A DNA stretch of 64,000 bases from Vanilla planifolia (lineage: Eukaryota; Streptophyta; Magnoliopsida; Asparagales; Orchidaceae), in the NCBI GenBank assembly GCA_023846275.1, contig CM043870.1, positions 9,309,527-9,373,526 on the forward strand, given 5' to 3'. The position numbers were made by a program, and so were the translations under genes. A model generated the notes under the pieces. That model ran no database searches, was not told the DNA's origin, and saw nothing but the letters and a program-made list of their open reading frames with translations. Positions 49,401 through 61,400 of this stretch are shown piece after piece. The first letter of the stretch is position 1; every line of letters begins with the position of its first letter.

Positions 49401-52400
49401 TTGATAGTTTTGAAGTAAAATTTCTGATCTTTCTCATTGAAAACATATGATAATTATACAAGAATTTGTGCTAAATCAGGAAATATAACGAGTTCTTAAC
49501 TTAGAAAATGCTGTTCACACTGAGACTAGAATTGCCCTCTAACTTTCCAATCATATCAATCCTAATAAAATTCTGAATTTTTTCTTTATTTCCATTACAT
49601 ATGCTAATCCCAACACAATGAGGATTTCCTTTATTGGTTGATACCTCCTTTTTCAAATTCCTTTCCCCTTGATCAATTCTTGCATTCTTCATTTGATCTT
49701 ATTAGATTGCATTATTTGCAATGTTTTCAGCTGGCTTGGTGGCTGTATAACCTTTTTTGGAGTGGAGAACGACAATAGATGCTACCCATTTCAAGCAAGT
49801 AACTTTCATGTTCTGTGATCAACAGATCTAGATTCTTACTATAAGCTCCACATATTTTTTTTTTCTTCTTTAGGAAGGTAAGTCATGCCATAGGGCTGTT
49901 GGAGTATCCAAATTGCTTATAATAAAGCTGTCCACCATATTCTCATTTGGAGTTGGCTTTATGTTCAATACTTGTTCTTCTTGAGGAGCTCAGTGAGTTC
50001 TAGAGTAGACCAAAGTGGGTTTGGCATGAGCCAGTGCTCTTTCTTAGTCAATCACTTGAGTTAATTAGGAAGGTTTTGATGAGATAAGTTTATTTTCTGA
50101 ATAAGGAGCTTGGGAATAAGGACATGGATGAGAGAAATAGAATGAATTCCATTGTCTTCACTTCATGTCTTACCTATGGTGAATGACTGATCCTTAGACA
50201 GGATGCATTAAACGAAATGAAAACTGCCTCAACAAGGAACAATAACATTTGTCTCCTTTCACGTGCTGAAGATATCCAACAATACATAGTTGAAGGTTTC
50301 AGCATCAAATTTGCTTCAATTTGAAGCATTTATTGTGCAACTAAGCTTCTTAATGGATTGTGAGTTTAGAGTTCTATTATATGGGAAGTGGCTTAGGAGA
50401 GCATTTGCGATTGTCTAAAATGAACGGATTTTTGAATGACAATTTATTTGGTAAGCAGCAGCAATAATGGCTTACTCCCTTTAGAATTTTGGTCTGAACC
50501 ATAACCTAATACATGTTGGTTTGATTGAATAACTAAGTTAGGTTATAGGGCAGTTGGAGTAACCAAATTTGTTATAAGAAATTTTACACCATATTCTCAT
50601 CTGGTGTTGGTCTTGGGTTCAATAGTTGGTATTGTTGAGGAGCTCAACGCCTTCTAGAGTAGACTAAAGTGGATTTGGTATGAACCAACGCTCTCTTAGT
50701 CAGTCACTTGAGACAATAGAGAAGGTTTTGATGAGATAAATTTATTTTCTGATGAAGAAGTTTGAGAATAAGGGCATGGATGAGAAAAATAGTTGATTCT
50801 ATTGCCTTCAGTTGATGTCTTACTCTGGACTGAATGGCTGTTTTCCATGATAAGAGACATTAAAAGAGATGAAAACTTCCACAATGAGGAAAAATAACAA
50901 AAATACCCTTTCTTGCATTGGAGAGTATCCAACAAATGCAAAGTTGAGTGTTTGAGGTTCAAGTTTGCTTTGCTTTGTAATCTGTGTAGGAATACTGTAC
51001 AATTAAGGATATTATTGGATAGGCAGTTTAGAGTTCTAGTACAAGGGAAGTGGTTTAGGAGGATATTTGCAGGAGCCTCAAATTGAGGGATTTTTGAGAT
51101 AAGATAATTTATTTGGTATGCTGTCGCAAGAATGCCTTCCATATGAATTTGGGTCTGAACTTGCAACCATCATGAAACAGGCATCTCAAGAGGATGTCAG
51201 CCTTTTTTCTCATCTACTATATTTTATTGGAGGGTGTAAGCACAAACCTTTCAGCTAAATGGTTAGCAAAATCATTGAAAGAATATTCTTTACATTATTT
51301 TACATTGAACATGGATTGTTGGTTGAAAATCTTTCAGAATAAATTGATGAAATTGTTTGATGATAGCATGAAATTTAGGTTTCTCTTTTGTGATAAACCC
51401 AACTAATTCTTTGTGGTCAGGTAATGAATTATTGGTCATAGGTTTGTGTGAATGAGATTGTTATTTTTTGTTTCTTTCTTAAAAGTCAATTTTAAATTGT
51501 TTTGCAAGAGCATAGTGTTCATGATAAATTGATTCATTTTCTTTATTGATGAAAAGTCGGGTATGTAAGTTTTTAAGGCAGCGAAAGCTAAGATAGACAT
51601 GATTTTTGAGAATGCTGGAAGAGAGGAGAATGTTAAACTTTATTATTTGTAATGAGAGCCTATAAATTGGTAAAATAGAAGAAGTATAAAAAGAAAAAAA
51701 TAAAGAGGGAGATATTACAGAGTTATGATGAAATAGTATGTGAATATTTGGAGATATTTTTAAAAATAGCTAATGTTCCTTAAATATCAATATTCTTAAT
51801 AAAAATTGTTCATAATTTGCCTATATTACTCTACTTAATGCTTATATATCATGAAGATCTATTTTATTATAAAGATTAGAGAATCAAAATTATTTGAGTT
51901 TTTGTAAAAAAAATATTTCTCTTTCTCACAAGAGAAATGAAGAATAATGCTCTTCGTTATACTTCATTTTTGATAAAATAACAATCTATCTTCATATGTT
52001 TAGTTCTTTTATGAAAATAATCTTACTTACAATATGGATGGTTGTCGAATTATCACATTTAACAACCATTGATTGAGTAATAGAAAATCCAAATTCTATA
52101 CTGAGATTTCTTATCCGTATCATTTTACAACTTGAATGTGCCATTCTTATATATTTAGCTTGTGCACTTGATTTGGCTACAATATTTTTTGTTGCTTTTT
52201 TATAAGAAGATTTTCTTCCACAAAAATGCAATATCTAGAAATAGAATTTTGATCTTCTATAGATTTGGATAAGTTTTAATTTGGAAGTGTTTGTCTTTGG
52301 TACACAAATATCTTGTAGTATTATCTTAAAATTCTTAAGACAATACCTTAATGCTTTTTTGAATTTGGCTTAGGTCACTTAATTAACAAAAAATGGAATA

Positions 52401-55400
52401 TTAGTTCAATTGCTAATCAAATAGATAAACTTACTAATGATATGAAGAGCATATTCAAAGGGTTCTTGTCCTCATAATTCAAAAGAATTTTCATAGGAGA
52501 CTTAGCTAACTTGCATTCAAAAAGCTCAATTTTCTCAGTAAAGTTTATAGCATACTTTCTTTGGGAGAGAGCCATTGCTTTTGTTATGTAAATTTGATAC
52601 TAAGAAAATATTTTGGATGACTCAAGTTTCTTCTTAGTAAATGCCTTTTAAATGTAGTGGTTAATTTAAAATAGGAGTGATGAATGAAAATCGAGTGGTT
52701 AATTGTGCTACTTCTTAATTCACCTTAGCAAGGGCCTTATCAAGTTTATTAAATCTAGTGCAGGCGATTTGTTTAAACCCATATATGACTTTTCGAAACT
52801 TACAAACCTTGGTCTTTCCCTAGGAAGTTTGCCTTGGAGGCTGCTCTATATAAATTGTTTCAGAAAGCTTTACCATAGAGAAAGGCATTGCCCGCATCCA
52901 TTTGATCTATGGGCCACAATTGATTAATGTTGTCGAAAAGAGTAAGATGAATAGAATTAAATCAATCCACTAGGAAAAAAATATTTGAAATTAGTTAATG
53001 CCATGAACTTGGGTATACTTGTTGATCACAAAACAAGCTTTGTATCATTCAATAGTTTTTTTCATTTGAAAGTTAGTTGTGAAAACTTGTAGGCAAATAA
53101 TAGGTGCGACATTGGCAAGCCGTGAGACCAAATCCCGTCTATATTGATTAATGATTTCTTGTATTTCAATATCCATTACTTGTTTACATCTATGTTGAAG
53201 AGTTCTTTGGCATTTACCTTTGCAAATGGAAATTGGCAAGTATAGGTCCATCGAGGTGAGTGAATGTTTAGTTGTAGATGGAAACATAGTGGATGGTATA
53301 TCATTGTGAGATAGATAGGGGCTAGATGATAAACTTGTAACCAAGAGATAGAAGCAGAATATTGGTAAGAATATTTGTTGATGATCACATGGATAGATGT
53401 ACATGCTTTTGGTTTGGGGATCATGACAATGATTCTCTTTCTAACTCCAAGAATATCAAGACAATGTATTTAGTAACAGTATGAAAGTCTGTTTTGTTTA
53501 GTACAAATGAGATGACCAAAACATGCACAATCAAAACCTCAAGGGGTTAAATGAAGAAAAGTCTTGTTTGTTTGAAGATGAGAAAGAGGTGCATTCCCAT
53601 TTTGGCTATTGAATGACCTTCAATTTATTGAGTAGCAAGTTGTGAGAACGACTTCTCTTTAGAATTGGCGAGGAACATTTATGTGGAATGTCGAGGCGAA
53701 ATAAGCGTTTATGTTTTGCCACACTGTTTGTTATGATGCATATGAATATATTGATTGATTAATAATACTATGTTTAGCACAAAAAGATTCGAAATTAGAT
53801 TGTATGTAGTTAATTGCATTATCAAAAAAAGAGTCTTTAATTGAGATAAAGAATGAAACTTTTATTTTTTGATAAAATTGTTTGAAGGTATCTAATATTG
53901 TTATCCAACTCTTTAATAAGTATACTAAGTAACTCTAGTGTGGTCATAAAAAAGGGAAATAAAATAGTGATATTCCAAGTGAGTTAAGAGAAGACTAGAA
54001 TCTCAAACATTTAAATAACCTAAATTGAAATGAGTTTAATTGTGAGAGGAATTTGATGTTGGAAAAGGGTCACAATAGGTTAGCAATATCCACTGGTATC
54101 ATGGTTGAACTAAGTAAGAGAGTGATGGTGGAAGATGAGAGTGAATCTATTAGACGATAAATATGATCAAGACAACAATGCCATCAATGAAGAGAGATGG
54201 TGGTTGAAGGAGTGTTGTTTGTACAGTCAAGGACATAGTGGATGCTTGTTATTTCAACATTTTTTCTGTTCATCTTCTTCATTTCGAGGTTCTAAAAATC
54301 ATAGTGAGAAAATCATAGAATAGTTGTACGATTCTATAAGACAATTTATGGATATAATAAATTAATTGGGAGGTCTAAAGACGTTAGATGTAAATTTTGG
54401 AACAAATGAAGTCCATTATGCTAAAAGGTCAAATGTAACTACTTTAAAAAAGAGCCAAAATCTGCAATATTAGGAAACTACAGATTAAGGGACAAGCTCC
54501 ATAGTGACCATGAAACAATCTATGCACTATCTCTAATAATTGAGAAGAAATAAATAAAACTAAAGATTTCTACTTTCTAATTTGCTAAAATAATAATCTG
54601 AATAAATAGATTAATAGTAATAAATAGTCAGATATTCCACTTGATATATTCTACACTCTTCCCTAACATTGCACCACAAATATTGAGCATGCTAAGCTTG
54701 TAATAGAATTTGTTAAAGCTTTTTCTCGTAGAAGTCTTGATAAAGAAGTTAGCAACTTGAAAACCCATTGGTGTATAACAAAATGAAACTGTTCCTTAGT
54801 TTCTATTTGATAAAATAATGATCAATTATCACATTTTTTGTGTAATCTGAGGATTATTGTCTTTATCAATGCAAATAACTGATTGGTTATTGCATAAAAG
54901 TGCCATAAGTTTGATTGGGTTTCATGTGAATTTCTTCTAGGATCCTTCTTATCCATACTCCATAAATCTTGTTATGACTCTAAATTCAGCTTCAATAAAG
55001 ACTACTGATTATTTCCTATTATGTTGAGTTACCAAATTGCCCCAAACAGGGGTGCAATATTTGAAAGTTGATCTTCTATAATGAATTGACTTAGCCCAAT
55101 CCAAATCATTGAATATTTTTATGTTTTTTTTTCTGAACTCTTTTTGTAGAACAATAATTTTCCCGGTATGAGTTTCATGTTTCTCAAAATCTTGTGATTT
55201 GTTCTCATATGCTCCCTATTTGTGTCATTCATAAACTGGTTGATTGCAATAATTAACATACCAAGTTAGGCCTAGTATGGGGGAGAGAGATTAGTCTTCT
55301 AATAATTTTTTGATATTAGCCTTTACCAGCATTAGTCAATTTCTATGATTTCCAAGATGTTTAATAGAGTTCATTGGCATATCTGTTCACTTATAACCCA

Positions 55401-58400
55401 ACATTCCACATTTGTTCAAGATATTGTGAACATAATTTGTGAATTTGAGATGTCATCCATCATCATCCTTAAAATATCTTAGATTTTCAAGATTTTTTAG
55501 CTAAAAGTTTTTTTTTGTAATTCAGTCAACTCTAACTAATTACCATTCATAGTAATATTATCTCCATAAACAATCAAAAGAGCAAGATTACTTTTTGTTG
55601 AGTTCTTCACAAATAAGGCATGATTAACTTGACATTGGGCATAATTAGAACTCTTCATGGACTTGATTAACCTTTTGAATCATGCACATGGAGATTGCTT
55701 CAAATCATAGAGAGATCTCTTCAACGTGCACTCTTTTCCCCTTGTCTCCTTGATGTCTAGATGTGTTGGAATTCATGTAGACTTTTTCACTCTAAACTCC
55801 TTTTAGGAATGTGTTTGACACATCCAATTGATAAATAAGCCAATCAAGGTTGTGATTAAGGCACAAAAGAATCTTTATATATTGAGTTTGACCAATGGAA
55901 CAAAAGTCTCATAGTATTCCATATCATATGATTGTATAAAACCTTCAACAAGTCTGCCTTATATCAATTAACATTATATCTTCTTTTTATTTGATTGTAA
56001 ATATCTATTTACTACTGACTATATTCTTTCTGATCGACAAAACTGTGACTTTCTATGATTATTTCTTAAGAGCTCAAATTTCTCCCATAATAGCTTTGTT
56101 TCATTTGGGATCTCTAAGAGCTTTATTAATGAACTTGGGAATCTTGATATCATCAAGATTAGAAATGGAAGCTTAAAAATATGGGGAGAAGCGAGCACAA
56201 GGAACATACTTTTGGATCAGATGCTTCGTACATGATTGGACAACTTTCAAAAAGGTGATGGGCCAACTCAGAACATCATTTGAGTAAAATCAATAGAATT
56301 ATTTTCAAAATAGATATTATTTTCAAGATTCTTTGTATTCAGATGAGATTCATGTTCATAATTGAGGGCTCATTCTTGATCCTTTTGTTGACTCAGGACT
56401 AAGAATTTGAGCTTGGTCATGGAACCATAAATGGATACTGAAGTGGATTTGGTATTCGTTGTGAGGGACTTTCTGTAGTATCCCAAAGTTGGGATTCTTT
56501 TGCATAATGAATCTCTCCTTGTATCTTGATTTTAGTATAGAATGGTTAACTCTAAAAAAAGGTGTCACATCCATAGAGAAATAGTATTTTTAGTGAATGG
56601 AAAGTACTGTATACTTTTTTTGATTTTGATCATAGAGATATATAAAAGTGCAACATCCAAGAGTATTTATTGGTATGGAGGAAATTATTTGAGAATAAGG
56701 TATAATTTTTGTAGTGTTTGGAATGGGGTTTCACATTTAGTAATTTAGAAGACCTTCGATATATAAGTTATTTTTAGAATGACATTCCCTTAATAATATT
56801 TACAAACAATAGTAGAAAACGTAAGTAGTTTAGGTATTTTAAACAAATGTTGGTTTTTTCTTTTAGAAATTCCATTTTATTGGGGTTTATTAAGACATGA
56901 GCTTCATATATAATGTCTTGTTTTGATAGATGTTCTCTTGGAATGAAGTTGAAATACTCTTTTTTATTATCAGTTCTCACTATTTTGATTTTGTTTTGAA
57001 ATTTATTTTGAATCATGTTATGAAATTTTTTAAAATTGGAACCAATTTAAAAATTTTCTTTTATAAGAAATACTAAATTAAGCCTTGTATGATCATAAAT
57101 GAAAGAAAACCCCAAAATCATGTTTTGTTTTGAAAGTATCCCGAACATTATTATGGATTAATAAGAAAGGATGAGAAGGAATATATGTTTTGACTTTGAA
57201 AAGGAAACTCAATAATGTTTTGAATATTGACAAATCTTATATTAAAAATTATTTGAACTTTATTTTAATTCAATGAAAGAAATAATCTTTCAAGATACTA
57301 GAAAGTTAGATTTGTTAATCTAAAATGTCATCGTGCCTTCTGATAGTTATTTTAAAATAAAACATTAAATAAACTTTTAGGTGGATGATTTATTGACTTG
57401 GAAGTGTCTACCTATTTGGGATGTTATCACTCTTGAGAAGGTGCAAGGCCAAATGTTGTTGAACACTTCTAATCACCTTTCTTGAATCTAATTCTTGAAA
57501 TTCCTGCATATTATTGAAAAAATTAACATGGTGGAAATCCTATGTCAAGTTGTTAATAGACAATAAGTTGTAACTTAATTTAGGAGCTAACAACATCAAG
57601 TGAAGAGTGATACTATCTAATAGTATCATGGAAATGGTCATTGTCACTTGTGTTCTTGATCTGTTAACAATTTTAATCGTCCATTTCTATTAGCATGGGT
57701 TAAAGTAGGTTAGAATTCAAGGATTCCCTTCATATGATTTGAAGCCTTTGGATTAACAATTCAAGTGTTACTCTCATTACTGTTTACATGACAAGCTTGT
57801 ATATGATTTCCTTTTTGAGCCACTGATCTGTAAAAGTGGCATGAGACTGGGATTGCTGCTAATCAACAAGAAACTTTTGGAGTTTAACTCGCTCTTTCCT
57901 AAGCAAGGCTGATGTGGCATCTTTGAAAGTTAATGTTGTATCTTTAAAGGTTGTAGTGTTCACAACATTCTTTGTTTGAGGATTTGCATCAGCATGGTTG
58001 GCTCATGATGTTTCAGCACTACTTGCAAGAATGTCTCGGCTTATAGCAATGGTCACACTAGGGGCAAACCATGTTGTTGTTGTTGTTTTATACTTGTACT
58101 CCTTCCACATTGAGTACAAAAATCTCGATAGTAGATGAGTCAATATGATTTTTGTCTAACTCTCTTTCCTTTGAATCTTGGTAAATACTTATCTAAGACT
58201 GGGAGAAGGCATGATGGAGAGAGCTTTGCCACAAACATCATCAAAGTTTTTGTTAAGACCAATTAAGAACTTGTACAATGTTTTTTTCTTCATTTTTTTG
58301 GCATTGATGCTATCCCCAAGACAATCCCCATTATAGTCTTCAAACCCATCTAACTATTGCTCTCATTGTTGAATAGTTCGATTGTATTTTCAATATGATA

Positions 58401-61400
58401 GTATGTTTCCTTGGTTGCTTCCCAAAGTCTATTAGCCATTTTGTATAGTAGGAAATTCTTTCCAATTATGTTTATCATAGATGACTTATAACATGATCAT
58501 GTTATTTTCTGACTTTTAAACATAGAATTTGGTAATTTTTTTCTTTGGCTTGACTGTAATGTCAAAGAGATAGTCATCTTTACTTTTCTCAAATATAAAC
58601 ATCATAATGGACTAAAGACTATGGAAGGTAATTTGGTCTATTCAATTTATGACTTGTGATAAGAAAGGGCATTTTTTTATGGGATTTTTATTATTGCTTT
58701 GATTTGATGTGGTCTTGATATCTTCTTGGTAGTTATGAAGGGTTTTTTGGATGACTTAAAATGTTTCATAGGAGGTTTTGACTTCATATAAATTTTGGAT
58801 GAATGAGATTCACTATGTAGAAAAATCAAATGCAATCAGTTTTAAGAGGAAGAATTGAAATCCTTTTTAGGAGACTACAAATTATGATACAAACTTCTTA
58901 ATAATCGTGCAACATTTTGAATATATCATAACAATTAGAAACAAAAAAAATAAAACTAGAAGATTTCTACTTAATGTCTTAAAATAATAAAGTGAATAAA
59001 TAAATTAGCAATAAAAATAGATATTAAGATGTTCAACAATAAATGTTGAGATATTTCGTATTAGATATTCTCCAGGTCCATTGAGAGTGAGAGATGGATG
59101 GAGCCTTTTCTATAAATAGGGAGATCTATTAGCAGCAATGATGAGCATAAGATCTTTATGTGGGTAGATGTATCATAATCTAAGACCTAAGATGTATTGG
59201 AGCAAGGTGTTGTAATAGAGCCAAAAGTAGAACTTGCATAGGAGGTAGTAGGTAGAATACCATAGTCATATGTAGTAATTAAATGAGAATTGGCAATGTA
59301 AACATGTCAAGTGGTTAATGGATTTGCAAACTTTTCCCAACAATGGTCGGCTTAATGATTAGTTCTAATAGTGTTAATTTAGTGGAAAGGAATTGCAATG
59401 ATGACTTTGTCCAATAATAGAAACATTGTCACCATGACTACTATGAACTTCGTTAGTGCTGGCAACAAGTGTAGTATGGTTAAAGCTATAAGAGGCCTAA
59501 ACAGGGAGTTTAATTACTCAAAGAACATGTGAAAGAGTGATCGAGAAATTTGGGATCATAGATTTGACCATCACGTGAGCTTGGATAGACTAGAGTGATT
59601 GATAAAGGTTGCAGAGGAATTTGGTGACAATAATTCATTTTGTTTTTACCATGTGTTGGGATAATTGGTAGAGGGTTGATATTGAAGAACTTTGTCCATT
59701 TGTCTTTCAAGTTGTGAAAAGTCTGAAGTAGATTTGCTTCCTTGATGAAATGAAAAGATGTCAATTCAGGGAGTGTAAATCAATAAATGTTATTATCTTG
59801 AAGTATATGGAACCAAAAAAATCTCATATTGTTATTTTGGCCTCTTGAAACATAATGGTGATTGCAACAATAATTTAAAGAGTACTAAGCACCCATGTGA
59901 GAACAACATAATTAGAGGTTTATCATTTGGTGTATTTGACAATGTCCTATGGTCTAAGTGCTAAAGAACCTAGGCAATAAAGATTTTGAAAAGTTCAACA
60001 TGAAAACAAAATGTTTGAGACACCACAAGGGATGGTACCGTTGAGCATAATGCTGGTATCAGTGAGCATGATGGTGGTACCAATAGTTGAGGCCGGCTTT
60101 GTCACAAAATTAGAAGTTGAGGATGCCATCAAATAAACTCACAAGAAAGTGACTGAGGATTCATTTAGGCATGCATCAAAAGGTTTGTTAAAGAGAAGAT
60201 TTGAGAGTTTTTCGTGTAAAAGAAATATATGAGAGAGAACAACAAGGCATAGAGAGATGAAATAGTTGAGTTTTAACAGCAAATAGAGGCTTGAGCATGC
60301 CCATACAGATATGCTAACTATAAGCACAAGTGTAGTGACATGGCAATGAGATCCAAGATCTTGGTTTTGCCATTGCTAAAGAACCTAAGTAGAGGAGTAT
60401 GATGAGCTTTGAACAAGCTTGTGCAGTACAAGATCAGAAGAGGAGTCAGGGATTGTGATTGAAGGCCAGGGTTGAGTGTGAGGATCATGGGATGGGAGTT
60501 TGAGGTTTGTGTGGTGGGAGGCATTGTGTACGATAGACAAGGTGCTTGGGATGGGGGATTTAGAATCATGGGTTGATATGAGGGCAAGGTGGTTGAGCAG
60601 TGTTAAAGCATGTGAGTTGATGAGAGATCGGGGATAAAAGGTTGAAGATGGTTTTTTTGGAGAAGGGAGAGGATTGAGCTTTGATGCCATGTTTGAGGAG
60701 AAAATGTTATTTTATTGCTTGCAAGTAGAATCTTAGAACAAGTAGAAAGGGAAAGGAATGAAGAGTGAGATATTAAATGGTGAAGATGAAATATTCTACA
60801 TTTAGAATGCCTATGCATAGTTGTTTGGTAGGGTGCTATGGTGTTTGTCACATAGCGAATCTCACTTAAGTGGGATTAGTATTGTTGTTGTTATTTGTTT
60901 TTAAGTATTAACTCTATTTTATGTGATGATTTGACTGCATAGTTTGCTACTCCGAGATATCCTAATAACTGCTGCCTGTCTGATTCAAAATTATTTTTTT
61001 ATGCTATGCCTTTGTTATCTTTTGAATTGAAGTTTTTGTGAAATTTATTTTAGATCCATGAGTACTCTTTGGATGCAGGTAGTTCTTGATCAAAGTATCA
61101 ATATGGGAGTTGTTTCGTGGGAATCCCAATTGGGATACCATTTATCTCACAGTAATTTGGAGGAGGTTCAAAAGCTATTGGATATGATACCTCAATATTT
61201 ATTATCTGAGGAAACACTCAAAGTTAATCTTGATCATTCAAGTTCTAATGTTCGAATAGACTTTCCAGATGATTCAATATATATTTGTGCAGCTGAGGAA
61301 GTGGAACCTTTTTGCTTGTTTATTCCAAATATCAAAGTTTTCAGATTTTCCATTGTTAATTTGTGCTCTTCATGGCTAAAAGAGGTAGTGGAGATGGAAT

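Larger units (their letters stand above)
54317..59080 (-). mobile_element. Inner Ty1/copia element, near full length, inactive
   Basis: LTR-like repeats of about 350 bp lie at about 54317-54668 and 58724-59080, with 4.05 kb between them. The plus strand has ggtcttgatatct (58709-58721) just inside the right LTR, a decayed primer-site complement, so the element runs on the minus strand. Gag at 58.19-58.47 kb has [20 protein letters not shown] and [19 protein letters not shown]. Integrase at 56774-57016 has [16 protein letters not shown] at 55.23-55.72 kb has VNHALFVKN and a YGDN in place of the YVDD catalytic motif. RNase H at 54.70-55.11 kb has [18 protein letters not shown] and ends with KLSMLNI at the LTR. 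It keeps all domains in order, but stops and frameshifts make it inactive. Confidence 0.8.
51612..60900 (-). mobile_element. Outer Ty1/copia element, split by a nested insertion
   Basis: Decayed minus-strand copia element. The plus strand reads agctttgatgcca at about 60678-60690, a degraded primer-binding-site complement, and LTR-like sequence starting TG follows from 60691. Downstream on the minus strand, beyond the inner element, come an integrase core ([20 protein letters not shown], about 53.79-53.85 kb), the linker frame 53045-53404 with [13 protein letters not shown], an RT start with DQMDAGNAF (about 52.9 kb), and RNase H (51992-52231, with [14 protein letters not shown] and KCDNSTTIH) followed by [12 protein letters not shown] left LTR-like block at 51612-51929 shares its first hundred or so bases (ggagaa-atgtta ... 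gagatatta) with the right one. The right LTR outer end is not resolved. Confidence 0.7.
48433..61078 (+). other. Intron 8 of the spatacsin-like gene (12.6 kb)
   Basis: Donor cgt/gtatgt and acceptor gatgcag. Phase 0 on both sides joins DQQTIDR to [10 protein letters not shown], which continues the family sequence. It contains a 655-bp duplication, then nested copia elements on the opposite strand, which account for at least 9 kb of its length. No other gene was found; 48.4-49.87 kb is AT-rich without features. Confidence 0.85.

Noticed and set aside
60318..60851. Three overlapping minus-strand frames rich in Ser, Pro and His
   Set aside because: They overlap one another in different frames, next to the primer site and in the gag region of the outer copia element; none shows a domain.
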